A DNA stretch of 64,000 nucleotides from Rubripirellula amarantea (GTDB taxonomy: Bacteria > Planctomycetota > Planctomycetia > Pirellulales > Pirellulaceae): positions 2,559,132-2,623,131 of the forward strand of contig NZ_SJPI01000001.1 in NCBI RefSeq assembly GCF_007859865.1. Reading direction: 5' to 3'. The first letter of the stretch is position 1. Each line of letters starts with the position of its first letter. Below are positions 10,201 through 19,167 of the stretch, piece after piece. The position numbers and the translations under genes were made by a program. The notes under the pieces were generated by a model that saw only the letters and a program-made list of their open reading frames with translations, had not been told where the DNA came from and did not search any database.

Positions 10201-10796
10201 TCAATCTGGGAAGGACGAAAAACTCGCGATGCATCCGAGGAATCGACCAGCGAAATGCTCTCGAGATCAAGAAACAATGCTTCGCCTGGCGTCGTCACCT
10301 GCACTGCGATCGTGGAATCGCCCACCAACACCGATCGTTTGGGAAGAACATCAAGCAGTTCGGGAACTCTGCGATCCACCGTTAGCGTGAATTCGATCGG
10401 TTCACTGTGAGGACCTGAGATCGCGATGCGAATCGGATGATCTCCATCAGGCAATTCTTCACCGTAAAATTCATCGATTTGGTCGCTCGTAAAAGTCACA
10501 TGGTTGTCCACGATCCAATCAGTGATGTCATGTGTTGTGGCCGAGTCGTCACCGATGCGAAGGCTGACGGTCTCATCGCCCAATTCCCCAATTGAAACGT
10601 CAATCGCGAGGGCGTAGTGGTTCGTTTTTAAATCAAATTCAAGACCGGGCTGTGTCGTTGCGCTGCCCCGAGGCAATGAATCTTGCAGCAGGGTAACGGC
10701 GATCGTGGGACTGTTGCTGCCCAGGCGATTGATCACCCTCAGAGCATCCAAAGCCGTCCCCAGTCCATCGTTGTTGACGTCGACAAAGTTGCCCAC
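7251..10796 (-). CDS. Large surface protein with dockerin half and beta-helix-like repeats (main part)
   Basis: An 1181-residue acidic protein. It starts (GTG at 10796, but see below) inside the second calcium-binding repeat of a type I dockerin, with VDVNNDGLGTALDALRVINR at residues 5-24. Then come cadherin/Ig-like beta segments to about residue 250, and a long region rich in Gly, Asp, Thr, Val with repeated short beta strands (W-T-N-x-x-G-G-D-W, then NGGTLLVSGG-type turns) as in extracellular beta-helix or autotransporter passenger proteins. In the same frame, 11 codons upstream lie between this start and an in-frame TGA at 10827-10829, beyond which the first dockerin repeat and an N-terminal leader are found. 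The natural gene is therefore probably 7251..11042. Exported, cell surface or secreted (inference). Confidence 0.8.
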   Translation of the reverse strand: MGNFVDVNNDGLGTALDALRVINRLGSNSPTIAVTLLQDSLPRGSATTQPGLEFDLKTNHYALAIDVSIGELGDETVSLRIGDDSATTHDITDWIVDNHVTFTSDQIDEFYGEELPDGDHPIRIAISGPHSEPIEFTLTVDRRVPELLDVLPKRSVLVGDSTIAVQVTTPGEALFLDLESISLVDSSDASRVFRPSQIERSSVDQGFIVNFDQAIPAGNFELRVDESRIATPAGNAVGNEIRSIPLSFLTPTAIWTNTAGGDWGDAENWQSGEVPSEDDVVLIDVPDGVIVEGPIANLVTIEHLTLRGELRSNSNFQAKTISVDRGTLRISNGSAASDVLYTSRTGDGRIVVEDGLMRIDNGLVEVPIQVGNGGTLLVSGGVELNSTIEIAGESVQSPATVSFGESQQVTGRGIFELVGADSRSSRIISRGQGYVDIADTLTVRGSRGSVEAGVDNPINLRARLVDDGREADESGERSIEISGLGSETGLVDLRIDTPIGLVQLDSHANTTLVNRGSAPIEFRDRALLTNVSIQSRVLVTDTLRLHENATLNSVLTIEGTDESLARISLEGSVNLDGDGEIVFAGSTTDPLQQRIDMVVGSQNLPQEVAIGSGITVRGNVGTFLGSLGADLDFSGTVVGDADTSIVLRHIATREGFRVNSIDGAVTIDDPLDNLKVSGIGNSVISVLDDQRWNAAELMLDIHVEAGAILELSGSATAGSTTISGDITLLGDDTDRAQVLLTGTEPVVGDGAIIFAGDTTKPFGNLFKADLKGGTLDPRITISGRNGLFGGEATYAGSITVTDDGTIAIGKLSGDGDSITIDSRDGTVLAGELESITVNGIENSDIVIHPYADLGFPGDGFDLDTLGFDRLTDVTLNLPVRMLGGVLLVAERMELNSTFTMIGDEDTEVRGDLQPANSRIQFQNMGDDDKVVELTGNGAILFGPSINRSDLVDSVHIITGANTSSISAGPDITLGGQSGTIGQIVHAGPLASEAGAIIHLRHYVTSPGRIDLTPQAGRLYLHSVDSDLDSVVIDGTEGSVLYTNGLGLNNPTINIPLFVQNLPSESFRVGLVVDGDLQLNSTLTLVDQSTFLALTDDDRPSDEKLSHLLGTGTVVLAQFDPNPNDDIAVSGHSISSANSLTIEAGVTIRAGKGSISSGDVLRIRGIIIDLHGQLNVGDVVDE

Positions 10797-10826
10797 GTTG
10801 TCCGATGGGTCCGCTTTACCGTCTTC

Positions 10827-11042
10827 TCATCGAGCCAACGCGTTAATGATTCGCAGGGCATCCAGGGCCGAAACCGAGCCATCTCGCGACACGTCCAACG
10901 GCTGCAGAACATTCGTTCCAAATGGCGAAGCGGCTAATAAACATCGCTTTTCAAGGTTCTCGAAACCGGCCAAACGCAGGGGCGACTGTTTTGGTTTAAT
11001 GCGTTTCGGGACGAGTTTCTTGCCGCGGAAATGAGAAGGCAT
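10827..11042 (-). pseudogene. N-terminal piece of the dockerin surface protein, cut off by TGA
   Basis: 71 codons in the same frame as the main part of the gene. A basic N-terminus is followed by GFENLEKRCLLAA, the motif seen at the start of many planctomycete exported proteins, and by the first dockerin repeat LDVSRDGSVSALDALRIINA. The TGA at 10827-10829 follows ALAR; reading through it gives E-D-G-K and then the second dockerin repeat. Two dockerin repeats separated by a short linker are the norm, so the stop splits one domain. A CGA-to-TGA transition would explain it. It could be a true nonsense mutation, a sequencing error, or read-through. Confidence 0.75.
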
Positions 11043-11145
11043 GTGAAGACTTTCGCGAGCGATCGAAGAGAGTGTTCCGCCCGAGTCTAGTCGCCATGCC
11101 CGTTGATGCCACCCTGAAGGAGGGGCCTTCTTCGAGGTTGCTGAT

Positions 11146-11559
11146 TTAGCTGGATAGTATGTTCAGGAATCTGACAAAGGCACCGCCATCACGTTCGTCG
11201 CGATGTGAGGTTGCCGTCTTAAGTAGGCTGCCAATGGCGTCTCGGAAGGCGGCATTGCTGACGTCATCTCGCTTAGCGATCTTATTTAGATTCACGTAAA
11301 GGTTCTCAGCATCAGCGGCGTCGGGAACGGATCCGCTAAGGCAGCCTTTCAGGGCAGCGATGACGCTAACATCCGCTAAAACGTGACGCCCTCGAGGCCT
11401 TAAGATCTCACTAACGCACAGCCCCGCAACGTCGGGCTCGTCGGCCGTGGTGCTTACATCGGCACCTGTTTCCGCCGACGCTAGAGTGGAATCGGGGCGA
11501 CGGGCACGGCGACGATCCGCCGCTTTGAGTTTCCGTTTAAGGTTTTCGTTCTTGGCCAT
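11146..11559 (-). CDS. Small hypothetical protein
   Basis: 137 residues, no family recognised. The start MAKNENLKRKLKAADRRRAR at 11559 is chosen because AGAGGA lies eight bases upstream; the frame is open to 11592. The first 25 residues are strongly basic (nucleic-acid contact is possible), residues 25-50 are Ala/Thr/Asp-rich and probably disordered, and the rest looks alpha-helical (SVIAALKGCL, then NLYVNLNKIAKRDDV). It ends in NILSS. It may share a transcript with the redoxin gene upstream on the same strand, but the 390-base gap with a repeat array makes that uncertain. Confidence 0.6.
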   Translation of the reverse strand: MAKNENLKRKLKAADRRRARRPDSTLASAETGADVSTTADEPDVAGLCVSEILRPRGRHVLADVSVIAALKGCLSGSVPDAADAENLYVNLNKIAKRDDVSNAAFRDAIGSLLKTATSHRDERDGGAFVRFLNILSS

Positions 11560-11671
11560 TGTTTGATTCCTCTGGGCACTCAAGAAGCTCATTGGTTGCT
11601 TCTTGGCGAGGTCAAACTAACCGCAACGCTTGGCCAAGACACCCGGTTTTTCCAGTAGCGGGGTGCACGGC

Positions 11672-11705
11672 CTGAGGTTGATCCCTCAGCCGCCCCTAGG
11701 GGCGG
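11672..11705. repeat. Two adjacent inverted repeats
   Basis: CTGAGG-TTGATC-CCTCAG (11672-11689) is followed without a gap by the perfect palindrome CCGCCCCTAGGGGCGG (11690-11705). No T-run follows on either strand, so neither is a standard terminator. They lie between the 14-bp array and the small hypothetical gene. Confidence 0.6.
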
Positions 11706-11760
11706 ATCGAATAGAAGGGAAGGATCAAATAGAAGCGGAACGATGAAAGAAAGCGGCAGA

Positions 11761-11886
11761 CCAGTGCTGGCAGACCAGTGCTGGCGGACCAGTGCTGGCG
11801 AACCAGTGCTGGCGAACTGAGTTCGCAAACCTGAGTTCGCAAACCTGAGTTCGCAAATCAAAGTTCGCCGAGCAGAGTTCGCCAAG
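11761..11886. repeat. 14-bp tandem array, nine units, with a switch of unit sequence
   Basis: Four units of CCAGTGCTGGC(G/A)(A/G)A are followed in exact register by five units of the CTGAGTTCGCAAAC type (two identical, then three drifting: CTGAGTTCGCAAAT, CAAAGTTCGCCGAG, CAGAGTTCGCCAAG). The period stays at exactly 14 while the sequence changes completely. It lies about 65 bases past the stop of the redoxin gene (11951). The minus-strand reading frame across it (11589-11885) is a product of the repeat and is not listed as a gene. Confidence 0.9.
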
Positions 11887-11950
11887 CAGGACTGGTGGCG
11901 GTCAACGACTTGGCCGACCGCGAGTGGATTGCCGCACGCCAGCCCGGTGC

Positions 11951-13906
11951 TTATTTCTTCTTGAGCATCTCGTCGATTTCATTCGGCAATTCATCGGCTC
12001 GGACGTTGTGGCGTACCACTTTGCCGGCGGCGTCGATTAGCAACGTCGTTGGCAACGTTTGAACCCCCAGCGACTTGGCCAAACCACTGTCCTCAAGTCC
12101 ACCGGGTTCGAAAAGTTGCACCCAAGGAAGTGACGATTCCTTAAGGAATTCTGATGCCGTTTCGCGTGTACCGTCCACGTTGACGCCAACGATTTGCAGT
12201 CCTGCCCGCTTGTAGCTGGCCTGCAATCGCCGCAACAATTTCATGTCCTGTTTGCATGGTTCACACCATGTGGCCCAGTAGTGAATCACTACCGGTTTGC
12301 CGCGAAGAGCCGACAATTTGAACGTTTTGCCATCCATCGTGTCGCCTTCGAGCTCGATTCGTTGCCCTACCGATTCGAGGCGGCGGACTGCCCCTAAAGC
12401 CTTCTCGCCGGCGTCGGTACCACGGAAATTAGCTGCGACCTTCTTGTAGTAATTGAGGGCTTCGCTTTCCTTGTCCTCAAATTCCTTGCTGAGCGCCATT
12501 TGCAACCAAGCGCGAGCGGCTTCGGGGGTTCGCGGGTAGCGATCAACGAACCCATTCAATGCGTCGAGGTACCATTCTTGCACCTTGGCGAAATCAGCTT
12601 CGGGCGTTTGGCGAACAACGTATTCAGCGTTGATTGCTTCGTAATCAGCGTAAGCCTGCAGCATTTCGCTGTCTCCGGCTTGCTTGCGAGCAATACCGCG
12701 AAGGCGACCGACGCCATCGGGGTACTGCCCACTTTGAACTGCCACCGAAAGCGTGTCGACGAGCTGGCGAACCCATGTATCTCGCTCGGTTTCGTCGGGC
12801 GCTGCTGCGATCAGAGCTTCAATCACATCGGACCGCTGAGCGTGAAGCTTTTCGATATCGTCCTTTTGGTCAGTCGTCGAAAACTTTTGGTCAATCGCTT
12901 CGAGTTGCGAGACCAATCGCTGGGTTTGTTCGCCCATCGCTGAATCGCCGGCATTGCCTGGGCGAACGGCGCCGGGAGTAAAGAAATTGCCCGTGGTTTG
13001 AGCAATCGCTTCGCCATCGGCACTTAATGATGGCAGCTCGACCAAACGCCATGCATCGCCCACTTGGATCAGCGTTCCCACCATCAACTGACCGCTCTTT
13101 TCGTCCTGTTCGTACATCGCGACGGAATTTTCGTAGACCAATACATCCTTGGTCGATCCGTCGGTTCCCGCTGGCACCACACCTGGTTTTGAGGCGGCGA
13201 ATTGAACCCATTTTGCATTCGGCCCGACCGCTTTTTGCCGCTTGGCGAGTTCGCGAAAATCCTTGGCCGCCCGCCCTGATTTAGCTGTGAGTTGGCCCGT
13301 CTTGGTGCGTCCCAATCCGAGCGATTTGATCTCCGATTCGTCGATCAATATCGCGGCAAATCGAGCCGGGGCGCTGTCCCGAAGGGAGGCAACAAGCTCG
13401 GCGGAAACCTCTTCGGCCGAGATCTGTTTCCAGCGATCGATGCGACCATCCTCGTCATCATCGAGTCCCCAACGACTGCCGCCGGTACCGAGCCAACGGT
13501 ACTGGTCCGCTTTGTTGTCGTAGTCCTCGTCGATGTCGCGATAGACCTCAACGCCGTACTTGTAGTAACTCCAAAGGTCAATTTTGCTGTCCCCGTTGGT
13601 GTCAGCAAAACGGCGTAACATCGAGCCATCCGGCCCAACCACAACCCAACCGGACGTGTTTTTTTCGTCGATGTTTTGCACCACGCATCGTTTTGCATCG
13701 GCACTGGAAACCTTTTCGTAGTCCACGTCGGCCTGGACGGGTTCTAATTTCAAGGCCGTTTCCGCACTCGGTGTGGCAGCGTGGGCGGTTGAATAGGTGA
13801 GTGTTGCAACAGCGATCGCCGTCAAAAGACTGCGTGAAAAGCGGCCTCGACGCGAGGCGGGTGCCAGTGAAGTGTCGTCGTACTGTGAATTCAAATGATC
13901 CGTCAT
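11951..13906 (-). CDS. Exported TlpA/redoxin-family thiol-disulfide protein with long N-terminal region
   Basis: 651 residues. An N-terminal export signal is seen (basic ASRRGRFSRS, hydrophobic LLTAIAVATL, then TAHAA). Residues about 45-160 repeat short Asp-rich turns (DTNGDSKIDLW, DEDYDNKADQYRW, DDDEDGRIDRW) that look like EF-hand/calcium loops. A helical middle region (residues 320-520) includes TPR-like stretches. The C-terminal 135 residues are a TlpA-like thioredoxin fold with the redox motif WCEPC at 547-551 and cis-Pro in TLPTT. Such proteins reduce or isomerise disulfides outside the cytoplasm or serve cytochrome maturation. Its partners cannot be told from context. Confidence 0.88.
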   Translation of the reverse strand: MTDHLNSQYDDTSLAPASRRGRFSRSLLTAIAVATLTYSTAHAATPSAETALKLEPVQADVDYEKVSSADAKRCVVQNIDEKNTSGWVVVGPDGSMLRRFADTNGDSKIDLWSYYKYGVEVYRDIDEDYDNKADQYRWLGTGGSRWGLDDDEDGRIDRWKQISAEEVSAELVASLRDSAPARFAAILIDESEIKSLGLGRTKTGQLTAKSGRAAKDFRELAKRQKAVGPNAKWVQFAASKPGVVPAGTDGSTKDVLVYENSVAMYEQDEKSGQLMVGTLIQVGDAWRLVELPSLSADGEAIAQTTGNFFTPGAVRPGNAGDSAMGEQTQRLVSQLEAIDQKFSTTDQKDDIEKLHAQRSDVIEALIAAAPDETERDTWVRQLVDTLSVAVQSGQYPDGVGRLRGIARKQAGDSEMLQAYADYEAINAEYVVRQTPEADFAKVQEWYLDALNGFVDRYPRTPEAARAWLQMALSKEFEDKESEALNYYKKVAANFRGTDAGEKALGAVRRLESVGQRIELEGDTMDGKTFKLSALRGKPVVIHYWATWCEPCKQDMKLLRRLQASYKRAGLQIVGVNVDGTRETASEFLKESSLPWVQLFEPGGLEDSGLAKSLGVQTLPTTLLIDAAGKVVRHNVRADELPNEIDEMLKKK

Positions 13907-14174
13907 CAGGCTTCAGGGTCCAGTGATTAAGTGAGGTGGGGAGCAAAGGGAAGGCAGTTATCGATTGCCAATTCACAATTCGCCCATTCATGATTTGCTT
14001 GCGAGTTTCATTGTGGCGAACCTTGCCTTCCAAGCAAATGTCGATTTTTATGGGGTGCAGAAAACGCGATCAATTGCCGATAAGTCATCTTCGCCCGGTC
14101 CACTGATCGTTAACATCGGTGTACCAAGGCAACGGTTTTTTGGCGACGAAGCGAAAAATGTGGCTTGGCTTCCC

Positions 14175-14202
14175 TTTACAGCGAACCAAGTTTTCGTAAG
14201 AT
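14175..14202 (+). promoter_or_regulatory. Candidate sigma70-type promoter for the tRNA pair
   Basis: TTTACA at 14175-14180, a 16-base spacer, TAAGAT at 14197-14202, about 57 bases before the first base of tRNA-Ile. There is no 16S gene upstream, so the tRNAs need a promoter in this gap. The match is fair, not strong. Confidence 0.45.
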
Positions 14203-14258
14203 TCGTCGCTCTGATTTGAGCCGAGGATGGCAAACGCCCATTCGCGGAGATCAAGTTG

Positions 14259-14332
14259 GGGCGTATAGCTCAGTTGGTTAGAGCGCGTCGCTGATAACGA
14301 CGAGGTCCCAGATTCGAGTTCTGGTACGCCCA
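14259..14332 (+). tRNA. tRNA-Ile (anticodon GAT)
   Basis: 74 bases. The acceptor stem GGGCGTA pairs with TACGCCC, with A as discriminator. D-arm AGCTCAGTTGGTTAGAGC, anticodon GAT at 14293-14295 in loop CTGATAA, T-arm with TTCGAGT. CCA is not encoded. It is followed by tRNA-Ala, the usual pair of the 16S-23S spacer. Confidence 0.97.
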
Positions 14333-14411
14333 TTAAAGGAAACATGGCTGAGGTTTCAGCAAACAGGTCTTTCCCTGTTGCCTGAAAACTGTATCCTGTC
14401 GCCTTACCTTC

Positions 14412-14484
14412 GGGGGTATAGCTCAGTTGGGAGAGCGCCTGCTTTGCAAGCAGGATGTCGTCGGTTCAAGTCCGTCTACCTCCA
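14412..14484 (+). tRNA. tRNA-Ala (anticodon TGC)
   Basis: 73 bases. The acceptor stem GGGGGTA pairs with TACCTCC (one G-T pair), discriminator A. Anticodon TGC at 14445-14447 in the loop between CCTGC and GCAGG. T-arm with GTTCAAGTC. The gap to tRNA-Ile is 79 bases. Confidence 0.97.
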
Positions 14485-14492
14485 CTTTAAGT

Positions 14493-14516
14493 CTCGCACC
14501 TGTCGCATGGTGCGAG
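14493..14516 (+). other. Stem-loop just past tRNA-Ala
   Basis: CTCGCACC (14493-14500) and GGTGCGAG (14509-14516) form a perfect 8-bp stem with an 8-base loop. It begins nine bases after the tRNA and may mark 3' processing; no T-run follows. Confidence 0.6.
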
Positions 14517-14527
14517 CGAAAAAGTAG

Positions 14528-14555
14528 GCACCAAACATTTGGTGCTTTTCTTTTT
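14528..14555 (+). terminator. Intrinsic terminator after the tRNA pair
   Basis: GCACCAAA-CA-TTTGGTGC (14528-14545; in practice a shorter stem with a wider loop) is followed by TTTTCTTTTT. It lies 44 bases past tRNA-Ala and about 750 bases before 23S rRNA, so it should separate the tRNAs from the 23S-5S unit unless antitermination applies. Confidence 0.8.
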
Positions 14556-14610
14556 GGAAATGTCGCGATTGGTTCTTGCGGAAGCCGCTCCAATTTGCAA
14601 TGTTTCGCGA

Positions 14611-14725
14611 CCCGAGAAAACGACGTGAAGAATTCACGATAACTTCTCGGGGGCCGGAAGTCTCATCTCCGAATTCGGAATCATGAGGCTCCCAAGAAGA
14701 GGTTAAGAAAGTTTTTGACTTTCTT
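14611..14725 (+). other. Cluster of three further stem-loops upstream of the 23S promoter
   Basis: (a) CCCGAGAA (14611-14618) pairs with TTCTCGGG (14644-14651), with an inner CGTGAA-GAA-TTCACG. (b) The palindrome TCCGAATTCGGA (14668-14679) is flanked by CTCAT and ATGAG. (c) AAGAAAGT and ACTTTCTT enclose TTTTG near 14705-14725. They could be processing signals of a longer transcript, a small RNA, or relics of an old 16S-23S spacer. No gene is visible here. Confidence 0.55.
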
Positions 14726-14737
14726 GTGAAGACTCGG

Positions 14738-14766
14738 TTGACGGCCTTGAACGCCGACTGTATTCT
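14738..14766 (+). promoter_or_regulatory. Sigma70-type promoter upstream of 23S rRNA
   Basis: TTGACG at 14738-14743, a 17-base spacer, TATTCT at 14761-14766. The region just upstream is A/T-rich as in an UP element. This is the best promoter match between the tRNA terminator and 23S rRNA and would give a leader of about 535 bases. Confidence 0.65.
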
Positions 14767-15015
14767 TCGCCTCCCACTTGGGAAAAACGTCACGCAGGTG
14801 ACCGAATGTGTCTCTCGCTCAGTCAGAGCAAATGAGATGCCTTCGGCTGCTTACGAGCGGCGTCCTGAGTCCTCCCGGATAACCTTCGGCGGCTCAGAAC
14901 TGATATTTTACAATTTGGTTGTTTGGTAATTGGCATCTGAATAAAGAGCAACGCAGCTCTGATCGGATGAGTCATCGCTTCGGTGGTGTGCTTGTTTGTG
15001 AAGAGGTGTCTTGCA

Positions 15016-15026
15016 AGTTCTTTAGA
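15016..15026 (+). promoter_or_regulatory. Possible boxA-like antitermination element
   Basis: AGTTCTTTAGA in the 23S leader resembles the boxA core (TGCTCTTTAACA in E. coli). The match is partial and no boxB hairpin is evident. The rest of the leader (14767-15308) shows no gene. Confidence 0.25.
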
Positions 15027-15308
15027 AGCGTCGCCAGCGAAGTTTGTTTCGCATTGTTTGCCAGAGTGGATTCGTTTGCTTCGGTGAGTTTTGTGAAGTG
15101 GATGGTTGTTGGTGATTTGAATTCGAATCAAGGATTCTGTGCGAGTTGTCGATCGCGATCTTCCCTGCAGCTTGCTGTTGGGTTTTGAAGAGATTGGCAA
15201 CGAATGTGATATCGTTAGTAACTAACTGATTGAAGTTCATGATTCAGGTTGAATGGCTGGCTTTGGTTTTCCAAGGTGAGTTGTTTTGTCTGAGTTCGGG
15301 ATTTCGAC

Positions 15309-18203
<2,895 letters not shown>

Positions 18204-18377
18204 GTCGATATCCCGCACTCTGACAGCTCCTTTATTGGAGTTTCCTTGTCGAGTTCAGATTAAGACGCGTCTAAAAGATTGAGATTCAGTAACCGCATCA
18301 CACTGTCTTCGGACTTGTGTGCTACCAATTACCAAGCAACACGGCTTGCCAGTGGTGAAATACCTGCTGGCAAGTCT

Positions 18378-18488
18378 TTCCGGCGACCATATCGCAAAGG
18401 TTCTACCTGTTCCCATCCCGAACACAGAAGTCAAGCTTTGTGAGCCGATGATAGTGCCCACCAGCGTGAAAGTAGGTATTGCCGGATT
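18378..18488 (+). rRNA. rrf: 5S ribosomal RNA
   Basis: About 111 bases, 175 bases after 23S. Holds CCCATCCCGAACACAGAAGT, the conserved loop A/B region, and GCGTGAAAGTAGGTATTGCC. The terminal stem TCCGGC/GCCGGA sets the ends to within a few bases. Confidence 0.93.
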
Positions 18489-18495
18489 TTTAAAG

Positions 18496-18531
18496 ACCCC
18501 TTTGTCGTAGCCGACAAAGGGGTTTTTTTTT
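18496..18531 (+). terminator. Strong intrinsic terminator of the 23S-5S unit
   Basis: ACCCCTTTGTCG-TAGC-CGACAAAGGGGT is a perfect 12-bp stem with a 4-base loop (18496-18523), followed by a run of T to 18531. It lies directly past 5S rRNA. Confidence 0.95.
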
Positions 18532-18612
18532 GGACTGAACTGAACAGTCTGTTTATTGACCAGCGCCCATTCAACAGTGCTGCCACACCCCCATTTACCC
18601 AGCAAGAATAGT

Positions 18613-19026
18613 ATGTCCGATCTCAATCATGGTCCCGCCGATGATCTCGAAGTTGCCTCCCCTGGTGCAATCGATGATTCTGCATCAAGCGATTTCCAAA
18701 CCACTGAATCGGGTTTGATGTATCGCATTCTTCGCGAAGGAGACGATCAAAACCCTTCGGAAAGTGATCGCGTCGAGGTGCATTACAAAGGTTGGCTCGA
18801 TGACGAATCAATCTTCGACAGTTCTTACCGTCGCGGCGAAACGATTGCGTTCCCTCTCAATGGTGTGATTCCCGGTTGGACAGAAGGAATGCAGCTCGTT
18901 GGAAAGGGTGGAATGATCGAATTGCAGATCCCTTCGAGTCTAGGTTATGGACCTCGCGGAATGCCTCCAGTCATACCAGGCGGTGCTCAACTTCATTTCC
19001 TCGTTGAGTTAATTGATATTCACTAA
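18613..19026 (+). CDS. FKBP-type peptidyl-prolyl cis-trans isomerase (cytosolic)
   Basis: Catalyses cis-trans isomerisation of Xaa-Pro bonds during folding. 137 residues from MSDLNHG; an in-frame ATG at 18556 lies close to the rRNA terminator and lacks a ribosome site. Residues 1-30 are acidic and probably disordered. The FKBP fold follows: VEVHYKGWLDD, IFDSSYRRG, VIPGWTEGMQLVGKGGM, IPSSLGYG and the closing LVELIDIH. No signal peptide, so cytosolic. A lipoprotein paralogue lies at 52990-53436. Confidence 0.93.
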   Translation: MSDLNHGPADDLEVASPGAIDDSASSDFQTTESGLMYRILREGDDQNPSESDRVEVHYKGWLDDESIFDSSYRRGETIAFPLNGVIPGWTEGMQLVGKGGMIELQIPSSLGYGPRGMPPVIPGGAQLHFLVELIDIH

Positions 19027-19167
19027 CAGGTTTTAGAAATCCAAGTGTTACCATCACGCTGCTGCCGATCGGGCAAGCGCTGAGATTAATTGGAATGAGA
19101 CTTTTCGGTTTATACTGAGTTGATACTCTGCCGACCGCTTGTGTCTCTTTCTTGAATAACCGCTGCT

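Noticed and set aside
11589-11885. 98-codon minus-strand frame
   Set aside because: Largely produced by the 14-bp array; no start signal and no domain.
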